Positions 44,024 to 53,800 of a stretch of DNA of 64,000 bases are shown here, piece after piece. Position 1 is the first letter of the stretch. Every line of letters starts with the position of its first letter. Both the position numbers and the translations under genes were made by a program. This DNA is from Cohaesibacter marisflavi (GTDB lineage Bacteria; Pseudomonadota; Alphaproteobacteria; Rhizobiales; Cohaesibacteraceae). The notes beneath the pieces were generated by a model. It did not search any database. It was not told where the DNA came from and saw only the letters and a list, made by a program, of their open reading frames with translations. Location: NCBI RefSeq assembly GCF_900115225.1, contig NZ_FOVR01000010.1, positions 146,982 through 210,981 of the forward strand, read 5' to 3'.

Positions 44024-44032
44024 GGAATAATT

Positions 44033-45904
44033 ATGTCGACTATCGTTGAAACGAATTCGGAAGATGGGCTGTCCTCTTTTCGTGACTTTTGCGCAAAACT
44101 TGAACAATGGATTGCGCTCGTTGTCGAAATCCCTGGAGCCATCTTTCTGGGGTTGGAGGTCGTGGTTCTATTTGCAGGCGTAGCGTTTCGCTACGCCCTG
44201 CATTCTCCACTGGTCTGGTCGGATGAATTGGCTACCATCCTGTTTTTGTGGCTGAGCATGTTCGGGGCCGTCGTGGCTCAACACAAGGGTGGCCACATGC
44301 ATCTGACTGTGGTCGTCGGATTGGCGCCAAAACGCTGGCAATCCCGTATCAACACTTTGGCATCCATGTGTGTCATTCTGTTTCTCGGGTTGCTCATCCA
44401 TCCTGCCCTTGAACATTCCATCGGTCAGATGATGATCACGACTCCTGCCTTGCAGTTGCCCGATACGGTGCGCTCGGGGGCCATGTTTGTCGGTCTTACG
44501 CTGATGATGATCGTAGCGGTTCTGCAGCTGATCCAGAAGGCCAAGGTGTCCGACTTCTTGTTCGGGGTTGCAGTGATCGCGGTTTGCGGAATTCTACTGA
44601 ATGTCTTCCTGCCTCAGCTTGAGAATATGGAAAACTTCAACCTGATCATCTTCTTTGGTGTTGGTCTGGCAGCATTGGTCTTTGGCGGGGCACCCATAGC
44701 TGTTGCCTTTGGTCTGGCCACGGTCGTCTATCTCAAATTCATGACCTATATGCCGATGGTGATTGTGATCAGCCGCATGGACGAAGGCATGTCGGGCTTC
44801 GTATTGCTCTCCATTCCGCTGTTCGTGTTGCTTGGATTGCTCATCGAAGTGACGGGTCTGGCGGCTGCTCTGGTCAATGTGCTGGCGTCTCTGGTTGCCC
44901 ACTTCAAGGGTGGGCTGTCCTATGTGCTGGTTGGTGCCATGTATCTGGTTTCCGGTATTTCCGGCTCGAAGGCTGCGGATATGGCCGCTATCGCTCCGGT
45001 GTTGCTGCCTGAAATGCAGAAGCGCGGCAAGGAGCCGGGCGAGTTGATCGGTCTTTTGTCATCGTCAGCTGCCATGGGCGAAACCATTCCGCCATCCATC
45101 GTGCTGATTACCGTGGGCTCTGTGACTGGTGTTTCCATTGCGGCGCTGTTTACGGGTGGTCTCATTCCGGCAGCTCTGGGTGCTATCGGCCTGCTCATCG
45201 TTGCTTACTTCCGTTCACGCGATGAAGATGTCAGCGACGCCAAGCGGGCCAGCCGCAAGCAGATCCTGTTTGCAATTCTCAATGCTCTGCCAGCTTTCCT
45301 GCTGCTTGCTGTTATCCGTGTCGCGGTTGTGGCCGGTATTGCAACGGCAACCGAAGTGGCGACTGTTGGTATTGTCTATACTCTGCTGGTCTCGATCCTG
45401 CTTTATCGCAAGTTTCCGGTCAAACGCATGTGGAAGATGCTGTGCAATTCGCTGGCGCTTTCCGGTGCGATCATGATCATTCTGGGCACGGCAACGGCCA
45501 TGGCGTGGGCTTTGACCCAGTCCGGTTTCTCCCATCAGCTGGCGGCAGCGATGGAGCAGATGCCTGGTGGTGCCTTCGGCTTCATGGCTTTGTCCATCGT
45601 GGTCTTCGCGATCCTTGGCAGTGTGCTTGAAGGTATTCCGGCGGTTGTGGTGTTTGCGCCTCTGCTGTTCCCGATTGCTTTGGAGCTTGGCATTGGTGGT
45701 GTGCATTATGCCATCATGATGGTTCTGTCCATGAGCCTTGGACTGTTCGTTCCGCCTCTCGGTATCGGCTTCTATCAGGCCTGCGCGATTGGTGGTATCG
45801 AGCCCGACAAGGCCATGAAGGCGATTTGGCCTTACATGTTCGCGATCCTCGTATCGGTGATCATCGTGGCCTGTGTGCCTTGGGTTACTGAACCTTACTT
45901 CTGA
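44033..45904 (+). CDS. TRAP transporter permease, fused DctQ-DctM
   Basis: A 623-residue membrane protein that fuses the small (DctQ, about residues 1-190, four helices) and large (DctM, about 205-620, about twelve helices) TRAP permease subunits, giving a sodium-driven importer together with the DctP protein upstream. DctM features include FGGAPIAVAFGLA, SGISGSKAADMAAIAPVLLP, SSSAAMGETIPPSIVLI and LFVPPLGIGFYQACAI. QM fusions are known in several TRAP systems. It starts 9 bases after dctP. Confidence 0.94.
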   Translation: MSTIVETNSEDGLSSFRDFCAKLEQWIALVVEIPGAIFLGLEVVVLFAGVAFRYALHSPLVWSDELATILFLWLSMFGAVVAQHKGGHMHLTVVVGLAPKRWQSRINTLASMCVILFLGLLIHPALEHSIGQMMITTPALQLPDTVRSGAMFVGLTLMMIVAVLQLIQKAKVSDFLFGVAVIAVCGILLNVFLPQLENMENFNLIIFFGVGLAALVFGGAPIAVAFGLATVVYLKFMTYMPMVIVISRMDEGMSGFVLLSIPLFVLLGLLIEVTGLAAALVNVLASLVAHFKGGLSYVLVGAMYLVSGISGSKAADMAAIAPVLLPEMQKRGKEPGELIGLLSSSAAMGETIPPSIVLITVGSVTGVSIAALFTGGLIPAALGAIGLLIVAYFRSRDEDVSDAKRASRKQILFAILNALPAFLLLAVIRVAVVAGIATATEVATVGIVYTLLVSILLYRKFPVKRMWKMLCNSLALSGAIMIILGTATAMAWALTQSGFSHQLAAAMEQMPGGAFGFMALSIVVFAILGSVLEGIPAVVVFAPLLFPIALELGIGGVHYAIMMVLSMSLGLFVPPLGIGFYQACAIGGIEPDKAMKAIWPYMFAILVSVIIVACVPWVTEPYF

Positions 45905-45926
45905 TAAAGGCTTTTCTTCCAAAGCC

Positions 45927-45968
45927 GAATGCCCGCGCCTTTTCGATGAGGCGCGGGCATTCTTATTG
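45927..45968 (+). terminator. Terminator of the TRAP operon
   Basis: A perfect 14-bp GC-rich stem (45927-45940 with 45949-45962) with an 8-base loop is followed by a short T-rich tract. It lies 22 bases past the permease stop. Confidence 0.8.
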
Positions 45969-46032
45969 GGGGACTCTCCTTGACGCTACCGTTGGCATGA
46001 GCGCGTCATTATAGGCCTGCTAATGTGCAAAG

Positions 46033-46653
46033 TTAGCTGCACAATGTCGCCAAAAAGGCTTTATATTCGTTAGCGTGTGAGCCTTCAAAATTGTCCATGC
46101 CCGGTTTCGTTAGGGTGCCTTTGGGCTTGGTGTAGCTTTGGATAGTACGCCCGGGTTTTTCATGCCAGGTGATGTTGAAGGCGGCGAGTTTGGGAAAGAA
46201 GTAAAGATCGGTAGGGGGAAGATGGTCATGGATCCACCATGCCATGGCCTGCCAGTGGTGAGACTGCTCATAGTAGCCGATGAAACTGTTTACAACGATT
46301 GTAGCCGTAGCGCCGCAGTAGCCATCAGCGTCGCGCCGATCAAATATATGTTTTGCGTAGTTTGCTTCATTGCGCGCGCATCCTAGATTATTTTCATTTC
46401 CAAACTGGTTTACCGCCGGTGCGCGATAGGCTGATCGAATGCTAATACGACCAAATTGCTTTTGCAGTGGCTCCAGCAATGTCTCGCATAGCTTTGAGGC
46501 AGCATAAATCGCCAAATCGGGATCGTCTGGAATGTTCGGAATGCCATTGAAGTTGGCGATTTCAGAATAGAGCATATCCCTCATGAAAAAGGATTTTGAA
46601 AGGCGCACGCGCCCGAGATCTTCAAGTGATTTGACAGAACCTGGCTTTTTCAT
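46033..46653 (-). CDS. Peptidase M15-like hypothetical protein
   Basis: A 206-residue cytosolic-looking protein without a signal peptide. I do not recognise it firmly. A SAYRAPAVNQFG segment (about residue 74), then YAKHIFDRRDADGYCGATA and a late FNITWHEKP resemble the spaced SxYR, His/Asp and His elements of M15 DD-peptidases, so a zinc peptidase-like fold is plausible. Stand-alone proteins of this style are found as hypotheticals in other proteobacteria. It sits alone between the TRAP operon and recA. Confidence 0.5.
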   Translation of the reverse strand: MKKPGSVKSLEDLGRVRLSKSFFMRDMLYSEIANFNGIPNIPDDPDLAIYAASKLCETLLEPLQKQFGRISIRSAYRAPAVNQFGNENNLGCARNEANYAKHIFDRRDADGYCGATATIVVNSFIGYYEQSHHWQAMAWWIHDHLPPTDLYFFPKLAAFNITWHEKPGRTIQSYTKPKGTLTKPGMDNFEGSHANEYKAFLATLCS

Positions 46654-47009
46654 ACTCGTGTATCAATCCAAAAATGATGACTTTATCTAACTCCTTTATA
46701 CAACCTATCAGTGCGGGTGTGTGGACATCAAGGTTGGTCATGGACTTGCGAGCGATCCTGAGTAAGCCAGATTGGGCGTCGGGGAGTGAGAGAGGCTGCG
46801 TACTTGACCGTAAATGAGTTTCTGTTCGCTGGAGATATGGGGAACGGTGCTGGATTCTGTGCAGAGGACGAATCATGCCCGGAATTCTCCACATGTTGTT
46901 TCGTTGGGGAAGGTGCTGAAAAGGAAGAAGTTTTCCCTTGGGAACAAGGGTGGAACAAAAATTGAATATCTCTTTTTTCTCATAGTCTTGTCATGCTTCT
47001 TGTAAATGA
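46654..47009. other. Gene-free stretch before recA
   Basis: About 356 bases between the M15-like gene and the recA control region. Short open frames here lack ribosome sites and coding character. I see no RNA gene. Confidence 0.5.
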
Positions 47010-47027
47010 GAACAAAGTGTGTACATT
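47000..47027 (+). promoter_or_regulatory. recA promoter with a LexA-like box
   Basis: TTGTAA (47000-47005), 16 bases, TACATT (47022-47027). Inside the spacer lies GAAC-N7-GTAC (47010-47024), one base off the alphaproteobacterial LexA site GAAC-N7-GAAC. Position between -35 and -10, 50 bases before the recA start, fits SOS repression. Confidence 0.5.
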
Positions 47028-47073
47028 AATCTTGGTTGCACAAGCGTGTTCGCTATGAAGAATGGAACTCAAA

Positions 47074-48141
47074 ATGGCACAAAATAGTCTCCGGTTGGTC
47101 GAAGGAAGCAGCATGGACAAGACAAAGGCATTGGAAGCCGCCCTATCGCAGATTGACCGCGCATTCGGCAAAGGCTCCGTGATGAAGCTGGGCCAGAGAG
47201 AAGTGGTCGAAATTGAGTCCATTCCGACTGGTTCTCTCGGGCTTGATATCGCTTTGGGTATCGGTGGTCTGCCCAAGGGGCGCATCGTCGAGGTATATGG
47301 TCCGGAATCGTCTGGTAAAACGACACTGGCACTGCACGTGGTTGCAGAATCGCAGAAGCGTGGCGGAATCTGCGCATTTGTGGATGCTGAACATGCGCTG
47401 GACCCGATTTATGCGCGCAAACTTGGCGTCGATATTGATAACCTGCTGATTTCTCAGCCTGACGCTGGTGAGCAGGCACTTGAAATTGCCGATACGTTGG
47501 TGCGTTCCGGTGCCGTGGATGTTCTGGTGGTCGACTCAGTCGCTGCCCTGACGCCGCGAGCCGAGCTGGAAGGCGAGATGGGGGATTCGCTTCCCGGTCT
47601 TCAGGCGCGTTTGATGAGTCAGGCCATGCGCAAGTTGGCAGGGTCCATCTCTCGTACTAACTGCATGGTTATCTTCATCAACCAGATCCGTATGAAGATC
47701 GGTGTGATGTTTGGTAGTCCGGAAACGACGACCGGTGGTAATGCTCTGAAATTCTACGCATCGGTCCGTTTGGATATTCGCCGGATCGGCTCCATCAAGG
47801 ATCGCGACGAGGTCGTGGGCAACCAGACGCGCGTGAAAGTGGTCAAGAACAAGGTAGCGGCTCCGTTTAAGCAGGTCGAGTTTGATATCACTTACGGGGA
47901 AGGCATCTCCAAACTTGGCGAGCTTCTTGATCTTGGCGTAAAGGCCGGGATTGTCGAGAAGTCCGGGGCTTGGTTCTCCTACGATAGCCAGCGTTTGGGG
48001 CAAGGGCGCGAAAATTCGAAGAATTTCCTTAAGGAAAATCCTCAGATTGCCGATGAGATCGAAGTGGGTATTCGCCAAAGTGCAGGTCTTAATTCTGATC
48101 TGATTGATCTTGCTACCGCTGATGAAGGTGACGACGAATAA
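47074..48141 (+). CDS. recA: Recombinase RecA
   Basis: RecA forms filaments on single-stranded DNA, drives homologous recombination and triggers LexA self-cleavage. The 355-residue product has Walker [14 protein letters not shown], Walker B-like [11 protein letters not shown], and loop regions with [16 protein letters not shown] chose the ATG giving [16 protein letters not shown], which matches alphaproteobacterial RecA; an ATG four codons earlier would add MELK. alaS follows, the usual rhizobial order. Confidence 0.97.
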   Translation: MAQNSLRLVEGSSMDKTKALEAALSQIDRAFGKGSVMKLGQREVVEIESIPTGSLGLDIALGIGGLPKGRIVEVYGPESSGKTTLALHVVAESQKRGGICAFVDAEHALDPIYARKLGVDIDNLLISQPDAGEQALEIADTLVRSGAVDVLVVDSVAALTPRAELEGEMGDSLPGLQARLMSQAMRKLAGSISRTNCMVIFINQIRMKIGVMFGSPETTTGGNALKFYASVRLDIRRIGSIKDRDEVVGNQTRVKVVKNKVAAPFKQVEFDITYGEGISKLGELLDLGVKAGIVEKSGAWFSYDSQRLGQGRENSKNFLKENPQIADEIEVGIRQSAGLNSDLIDLATADEGDDE

Positions 48142-48216
48142 CCGTGTGAGATGCCAATCGAAGGTTAGCTTTCTTCTTGATGGCTCTTTGAGATTTCATT
48201 CGTTCCGATTGTTGAG

Positions 48217-48241
48217 AGGGCCGCCTTGGGTGGCCCTTTTG
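48217..48241 (+). terminator. Terminator of recA
   Basis: A 9-bp AGGGCCGCC/GGTGGCCCT stem (one G-U pair) with a 3-base loop is followed by TTTT. It lies 75 bases past recA. Confidence 0.7.
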
Positions 48242-48592
48242 TATTGTGGGCTGGAATACGCAATGAAAAAGCCGATAATTTTCGACAGAAGCTGATGATA
48301 GCTCTGGGGTTTCTGCGCAAAATGATAGACATGCGCTTTGTTGCTCGTTAAAACCGCCAAGAGACAAAGTTAGAAAATTGCCAAGAAGACAATTATCTTC
48401 CTTCAATCTTGGCATTCATCCCTGTCAGGCCTTCGAGCCCTTCTGTTATTTGAAAGAAGTTTGCTCGGCCACTTCATTTTTGAAGGTCTTGATTGCGGGC
48501 TAAGATATTGCTGCATCTGTTGATCGGATGGCAGAGTGTGAAATGAGCGAAAGGTTCTGAGCCTCATCCGGGGCAGGAGAAATTGGTGTGTC
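48242..48592. other. Gene-free stretch between recA and alaS
   Basis: About 350 bases without a supported gene. It should hold the alaS promoter and leader, but I could not pick out a convincing -35/-10 pair or a T-box. Confidence 0.4.
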
Positions 48593-51247
48593 ATGAGCGG
48601 TGTAAATGAAATTCGATCAACTTTCTTGAACTACTTCAACGAGCATGGTCACTCCATCGTGGATTCCGGGCCTCTGGTTCCGCGCAACGACCCGACGTTG
48701 ATGTTTACCAACGCAGGCATGGTGCAGTTCAAGAATGTGTTTACGGGCCTTGAGCAGCGTGACTATAGCCGCGCGGTAACGTCGCAGAAATGCGTGCGCG
48801 CGGGCGGCAAGCATAACGATCTGGATAATGTCGGCTATACGGCGCGTCATCACACTTTCTTCGAAATGCTCGGTAACTTTTCTTTCGGTGACTATTTCAA
48901 GGAAAATGCCATCGAGCTTGCCTGGAACCTGATCACCAAGGAATTCGACCTTCCTGCGGACAAGCTGTTGGTGACCGTCTATCACGAAGATGACGAAGCT
49001 TTTGATCTCTGGAAAAAGATTGCAGGGCTTTCTGACAACAAGATCATTCGCATTCCGACCAGCGATAACTTTTGGTCTATGGGGGAAACCGGCCCGTGCG
49101 GTCCGTGCTCCGAAATTTTCTATGATCATGGTGATCACATTTGGGGTGGCCCTCCGGGTAGCCCGGAAGAAGATGGTGACCGGTTTATCGAAATCTGGAA
49201 CCTCGTCTTCATGCAGTATGAGCAGCTCACCAAGGATGAGCGTGTGGACCTGCCTCGGCCTTCCATTGATACAGGCATGGGGCTTGAGCGTATTGCTGCT
49301 GTGCTGCAGGGGACCCATGACAACTATGAAACGGATTTGTTCCGCGCGCTGATCCAGAATAGCGTTGATCTGACCGGTGTCGACGAAGTTGGTGACGCCA
49401 AGGCCAGCCATCGTGTGATTGCTGACCATTTGCGCTCTACCAGCTTCCTGATTGCCGATGGCGTGCTGCCTTCTTCTGATGGCCGCGGCTATGTTCTGCG
49501 ACGCATCATGCGTCGCGCCATGCGCCACGCGCGGTTGCTCGGTTCGCAGGATCCTATCATCTACAAGATGGTTCCGACGCTTGTGCGCGAAATGGGGCAG
49601 GCTTTCCCTGAGCTCGTGCGTGCAGAAGCCCTGATCACCGAAACCTTGAAGCTTGAAGAATCCCGCTTTGGCAAGACCTTGAGCCGTGGTCTGCAGTTGC
49701 TCGATGATGCAACGGACGGCATGGACAAAGGGGATAGTCTTGATGGGGAAACAGCCTTCAAGCTTTACGATACTTATGGCTTCCCGCTCGATCTGACGCA
49801 GGATGCCTTGCGCGCGCGTAGCATCGAGGTCGATGTCGACGGATTTGATACGGCCATGGCACGCCAGAAGGCTGAAGCCCGTGCCAACTGGGCAGGCTCC
49901 GGCGAAGCGGCAACCGATGCAATCTGGTTCGACGTGAGCGAGAAAGTCGGGGCAACTGACTTCCTGGGCTATGATCGTGAGCGCACGGAAGGGGCTATTG
50001 TCGCTTTGGTCAAGGATGGCGCAGAAGTGGACAACCTGAAAGCCGGAGACGAAGCCAGCATCATTCTCAACCAGACACCATTCTATGGCGAATCTGGTGG
50101 TCAGATTGGTGATACGGGCGTTATGATTGCGGATGGCATTCGCTTCGAAGTGTCCGATACCGTCAAGAAGAACCACGGCATGTTTGTTCATATGGGCAAA
50201 TTGATCGAAGGATCGGTGAAAATCGGCGACGCGCTGGAGCTGGTTGTGGATCACGAGCGTCGCTCTGCCATCCGGGCGAACCATTCCGCGACCCACCTTT
50301 TGCATGAAGCCCTGCGGGAAACCCTTGGCGATCATGTGGCACAGAAAGGCTCATTCGTAACGCCGGAGCGTCTGCGCTTTGACTTTTCGCACCAAAAACC
50401 GGTGACGGATGAAGAAGTGAGCCAGGTTGAAGAGATGGTCAACGAGATCGTCTTGCAGAATGGACCCGTCGAAACCCGCATTATGGCTGTTGATGATGCC
50501 ATTGAAGCGGGCGCCATGGCGCTGTTTGGTGAGAAATATGGCGATGAGGTTCGCGTCGTTTCCATGGGCGAAGCCCTGCGTGGCGACAAGGCCGGCAAGA
50601 CCTATTCGGTTGAGCTTTGTGGCGGTACCCATGTGAACCGCACCGGTGATGTTGGTCTGATGACCATCGTTTCCGAAAGCGCAGTCGCAGCCGGTGTGCG
50701 CCGTATTGAAGCCTTGACCGGTAAGGAAGCGCGTACCTATTTGCAGCAGCAGGATGAGCGCGTGCGCGAGGCCGCTGGCTTATTGAAAGTGGCGCCAAAT
50801 GATCTTGTCGAGCGTCTGGAAGCCCTGGTGGCGGATCGCCGCAAGCTCGAAAAAGAGCTTGCCGATGTACGCCGCAAGCTGGCTATGGGCGGCAGCGGTT
50901 CCGGTGGTGATGCTGTCAAAGAAGTCAATGGCGTCAAGTTCCTCGCACGTGTTGCTGAAGGCATTTCGCCCAAAGACCTTAAAGGCATGGTTGATCAGGG
51001 CAAGGAAAGCATTGGCTCTGGTGTCGTCGTGATGATTGCCGTTTCGGAAGACGGCAAGGTCGGGGTTGTTGTTGGTGTGACTGACGACCTGACAGATCGC
51101 TTCAATGCTGTGGACATGGTCAAGGTTGCCGCTGAAGCACTCGGCGGCCGCGGTGGCGGTGGACGTCCGGATATGGCTCAGGCTGGCGGCAAGGATGCTG
51201 ACAAGGCCAATGACGCCATTGCTGCCATCGAAGCTCTGCTTTCCTAA
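48593..51247 (+). CDS. alaS: Alanyl-tRNA synthetase
   Basis: AlaRS charges tRNA-Ala and edits mischarged Ser/Gly. The 884-residue length is standard. The class II catalytic core is at the N-terminus ([47 protein letters not shown]). The editing domain has the zinc motif [11 protein letters not shown] with a later [11 protein letters not shown], and the C-terminal C-Ala region has a Gly-rich DHHA1-like end ([16 protein letters not shown]). All segments are intact. Confidence 0.98.
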   Translation: MSGVNEIRSTFLNYFNEHGHSIVDSGPLVPRNDPTLMFTNAGMVQFKNVFTGLEQRDYSRAVTSQKCVRAGGKHNDLDNVGYTARHHTFFEMLGNFSFGDYFKENAIELAWNLITKEFDLPADKLLVTVYHEDDEAFDLWKKIAGLSDNKIIRIPTSDNFWSMGETGPCGPCSEIFYDHGDHIWGGPPGSPEEDGDRFIEIWNLVFMQYEQLTKDERVDLPRPSIDTGMGLERIAAVLQGTHDNYETDLFRALIQNSVDLTGVDEVGDAKASHRVIADHLRSTSFLIADGVLPSSDGRGYVLRRIMRRAMRHARLLGSQDPIIYKMVPTLVREMGQAFPELVRAEALITETLKLEESRFGKTLSRGLQLLDDATDGMDKGDSLDGETAFKLYDTYGFPLDLTQDALRARSIEVDVDGFDTAMARQKAEARANWAGSGEAATDAIWFDVSEKVGATDFLGYDRERTEGAIVALVKDGAEVDNLKAGDEASIILNQTPFYGESGGQIGDTGVMIADGIRFEVSDTVKKNHGMFVHMGKLIEGSVKIGDALELVVDHERRSAIRANHSATHLLHEALRETLGDHVAQKGSFVTPERLRFDFSHQKPVTDEEVSQVEEMVNEIVLQNGPVETRIMAVDDAIEAGAMALFGEKYGDEVRVVSMGEALRGDKAGKTYSVELCGGTHVNRTGDVGLMTIVSESAVAAGVRRIEALTGKEARTYLQQQDERVREAAGLLKVAPNDLVERLEALVADRRKLEKELADVRRKLAMGGSGSGGDAVKEVNGVKFLARVAEGISPKDLKGMVDQGKESIGSGVVVMIAVSEDGKVGVVVGVTDDLTDRFNAVDMVKVAAEALGGRGGGGRPDMAQAGGKDADKANDAIAAIEALLS

Positions 51248-51341
51248 ATTTGCTTTTGGAGCATAGCTTCTCTACAGAAGCGCTGTTCCAACTGACAAGT
51301 TAAAATGGGATAAATGAGCAGTAATGCTTATATAGAATTGG

Positions 51342-51376
51342 ATGCCACGGGCTTGAAAAAGCGCGTGGCATTTTTA
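51342..51376 (+). terminator. Terminator of alaS
   Basis: An 8-bp ATGCCACG/CGTGGCAT stem (51342-51349 with 51364-51371) with a 14-base loop runs into a T tract. It lies 95 bases past alaS. Confidence 0.65.
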
Positions 51377-51954
51377 TAGCTCTCGACTTCAAATCGTGTG
51401 GTTGCTGCTTTTAGGCATGTTCGTAATATGTTTATCACTTAATTTCTTGTCTATTTGTTTCTGATCGGGTTGATGCTTTTAATTCACACTTTATTTAGAT
51501 ATTTATTTTCTTTCAAATATTAAGTGAATAGTTCAGTAAAGGTAATCTATTGGCTATTTACCTCGGATTACTTTTTGGTTACAAATATTTTGGTCTTTCA
51601 GACCAGTGGCTACCTAATCACCCGCTTGCCCACCACCTTGATTGATTAGGTGGCCACACCTTTTCTCTCTCCTATTTTTTCTCTTGGATAATTGGTGCGC
51701 AATTTATCACTTATTCTACATGAAACATTTTCATCTGAAGCGTTTCTAATCATAGCTAATATATTGTAGGGTAAGGAAAACGTTTTCGTCTTTCTATCTT
51801 CCAGTGTGGTTTGAGTGATGAAACAGGACGCAGGGCTTGCAATCGGCATGGCTTTGCGCCACTACTCGCCCTGTTTTTAAATGCAGAGTAGTAACGCTCG
51901 CCTGGTCAGTTAATTCCGGACAGAGTGTTTTTCGGACAATGGAAAGAAGAAGAA
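51377..51954. other. AT-rich gene-free stretch
   Basis: Nearly 580 bases of clearly lower GC content than the surrounding genes. Short frames are present, but none has coding character or a good ribosome site. It contains one long inverted repeat. The composition suggests old acquired DNA or a decayed element. Confidence 0.45.
51606..51657. repeat. Long inverted repeat in the AT-rich stretch
   Basis: 15-base arms (51606-51620 and 51643-51657) differ at one position, with a 22-base loop. The arms read GTGGCTACCTAATCA and TGATTAGGTGGCCAC. CCTTTTCTCTCTCC follows closely, so it could terminate plus-strand transcripts, but the alaS terminator lies 250 bases earlier. It may be a mobile-element end or a regulatory hairpin. 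Confidence 0.6.
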
Positions 51955-52692
51955 ATGGATCCGGTCATCATTCTGGTCGAGCCACAGTTGGGAGAAAATA
52001 TCGGCATGGCAGCACGTGCCATGGCCAATTTCGGTGTTACGGATTTGAGGCTGGTGAGACCGCGTGATGGATGGCCCAGCGAAAAGGCGCGTAATGCAGC
52101 AAGCCGTGCGGACCATGTTATCGGCAAGACGTTGAAGTTTGAAACCGTAGAAGAGGCTGTTGCTGACCTGGACTTTGTTTACGCAACAACTGCTCGCCAG
52201 CGCGATATGCTCAAGACGGTGCGTCATCCGGTGGAAGCTGCGCAGATTTTGCGCACCACGGTGAATACTGGCGGTAAGGTAGGGATCATGTTCGGACGCG
52301 AACGTTGGGGGCTGAATAATGATGAAGTGGCCCTTGCGAACGAAATTCTGACGTTGCCCGTTGATCCTGATTTTTCCTCTCTCAACATTGCGCAGGCTGT
52401 TTTGATCATCTGCTATGAATGGCGCATGTCTGGCAGCGATCGTGAAGCGGCGTTGCCGTTTGAGACACCGGATGTGCCGCGCGCCAGCAAGGAAGACATG
52501 GTGCGATTGTTCGATCATTTCGAGGAAGCTCTTGATGAAGTAGGCTTTTTCCGTCCGCCAGAAAAGCGCCAGCATATGGTTCAGAATTTGCGCACGATCT
52601 TGCAGAAAGGCGATTGGGCTGAGCAGGAAGTGCGTACCTTGCGCGGCGTTGTTGCAGCCTTGCAGCGCAGACACGAGCGGTCCAGACAGTAA
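51955..52692 (+). CDS. TrmJ-like tRNA (cytidine/uridine-2'-O-)-methyltransferase
   Basis: A 245-residue SPOUT (TrmH-type) RNA methyltransferase. The three trefoil-knot motifs are visible: LVEPQLGENIGMAARAMANF, GIMFGRERWGLNNDE and FSSLNIAQAVLIICYEW, plus a helical C-terminal extension typical of TrmJ, which methylates ribose 32 in tRNA anticodon loops. I start at MDPVIILVEP; an upstream in-frame start 10 codons earlier is possible. murI follows after 47 bases. Confidence 0.85.
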   Translation: MDPVIILVEPQLGENIGMAARAMANFGVTDLRLVRPRDGWPSEKARNAASRADHVIGKTLKFETVEEAVADLDFVYATTARQRDMLKTVRHPVEAAQILRTTVNTGGKVGIMFGRERWGLNNDEVALANEILTLPVDPDFSSLNIAQAVLIICYEWRMSGSDREAALPFETPDVPRASKEDMVRLFDHFEEALDEVGFFRPPEKRQHMVQNLRTILQKGDWAEQEVRTLRGVVAALQRRHERSRQ

Positions 52693-52739
52693 AAGCGGCT
52701 GCGGGTAGTGGTCCGTCTTTTGTGGTGTGGGGCGCGAGT

Positions 52740-53576
52740 ATGGTCAGGCAAAGAGATCCCAATATTCTTGTTTTTGACTCCGGTCTGGGGGGGCTTTCGG
52801 TTTTGTCTGCCCTTACTGCGACACTTCCCTATGCCAACTATCTGTTTCTGGCCGATGACGCGCGCTTTCCTTATGGGGATCTGAGTGATGATGCGCTTAG
52901 CTATGGGCTGATCAGTCTTATTGAAGACACCTGCAAGACCTACGTGCCGGATTTGCTGGTTGTGGCGTGTAATACGGCTTCCACAGTGGCTCTGGAGACG
53001 TTGCGTGCGCGCTTTTCTTTTCCGATTGTCGGGATTGTTCCGGCCATCAAACCGGCGGCGCATGCGACCTGCACAGGGCATTTTGCGGTGATTGCCACGC
53101 CGGGGACCATCCGGCGCGCTTACACACGAGATCTCATTCGCGATTATGCCGATGAATGCGTGGTGGACCTTATCGCCTGCAATCGGCTGGCGCGGTTGGC
53201 TGAATCCTATCTTCTGGAAGGAGAGAGGAATGAGGAGGCCGTTTATGCCGAGATACAGGGTGTCTTCGAGGGGCCTCAAAATGGCGATGTGGATGTGATC
53301 GTCCTGGGCTGCACGCACTATCCGCTTTTACTACCTGTGTTGGAAGCTATTGCGCCGCGCCCGGTGCTGTGGATCGATCCGGCCCACGCCGTTGCGCGAC
53401 GGGTGATGCATCTGCTTGAGCAGGAATGGCAGGACTGTATCGCCGGAGGGCAGGCGGATTTGCCGCACCAGACAAGGCGTATAGGATTTGCCGCAACAAG
53501 AGGCGATACGCAGAGGCTTACCGTTGCTTGGTCTTCGCTTGTTGAGAAAAAGGCGCGAGCAGGCATGATTCTGTGA
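52740..53576 (+). CDS. murI: Glutamate racemase
   Basis: MurI makes D-glutamate for peptidoglycan. The 278-residue product has the two catalytic cysteines: C77 in VVACNTASTV and C191 in VLGCTHYPLL, and the N-terminal VFDSGLGGLSVL and DARFPYG motifs. The ATG at 52740 is used; an in-frame GTG at 52722 is an alternative. It is downstream of the TrmJ-like gene in the same direction. Confidence 0.95.
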   Translation: MVRQRDPNILVFDSGLGGLSVLSALTATLPYANYLFLADDARFPYGDLSDDALSYGLISLIEDTCKTYVPDLLVVACNTASTVALETLRARFSFPIVGIVPAIKPAAHATCTGHFAVIATPGTIRRAYTRDLIRDYADECVVDLIACNRLARLAESYLLEGERNEEAVYAEIQGVFEGPQNGDVDVIVLGCTHYPLLLPVLEAIAPRPVLWIDPAHAVARRVMHLLEQEWQDCIAGGQADLPHQTRRIGFAATRGDTQRLTVAWSSLVEKKARAGMIL

Positions 53577-53615
53577 GGCAAACGCAGTTTTGAGGCAGAA
53601 ACTGGCGGATTCAGT

Positions 53616-53678
53616 TTGACTTGCCGGGGTAAAGGCTCTAAACACCATCCAATCTCTGCGGGGCCTTTTGTTGGCCCC
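53616..53678 (+). promoter_or_regulatory. Probable rpsD promoter and leader hairpin
   Basis: TTGACT (53616-53621), 17 bases, TAAACA (53639-53644). Just after the expected start, GGGGCC (53660-53665) and GGCCCC (53673-53678) form a hairpin followed by a T-rich tract. This may be the murI terminator, or a leader attenuator before rpsD, since S4 controls its own operon in some bacteria. The rpsD start is 122 bases further on. Confidence 0.45.
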
Positions 53679-53800
53679 CTTTGATTTTAACGCACCCGCG
53701 AAGACAAAGGGGCGCATCCTTTGTGTTCTGTCGGATCTGGCTTTTGCCGATGATCCCAGGAGGGGCGCGTTTTCTTAAAAACTTGAAAGGAAACACGCGA

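Noticed and set aside
46654..46958. Short minus-strand frames upstream of the M15-like gene
   Set aside because: No ribosome sites, no coding character and no recognisable product.
48617..50335. A 572-codon minus-strand frame opposite alaS
   Set aside because: AlaRS is intact on the plus strand. The antisense frame shows no family features.
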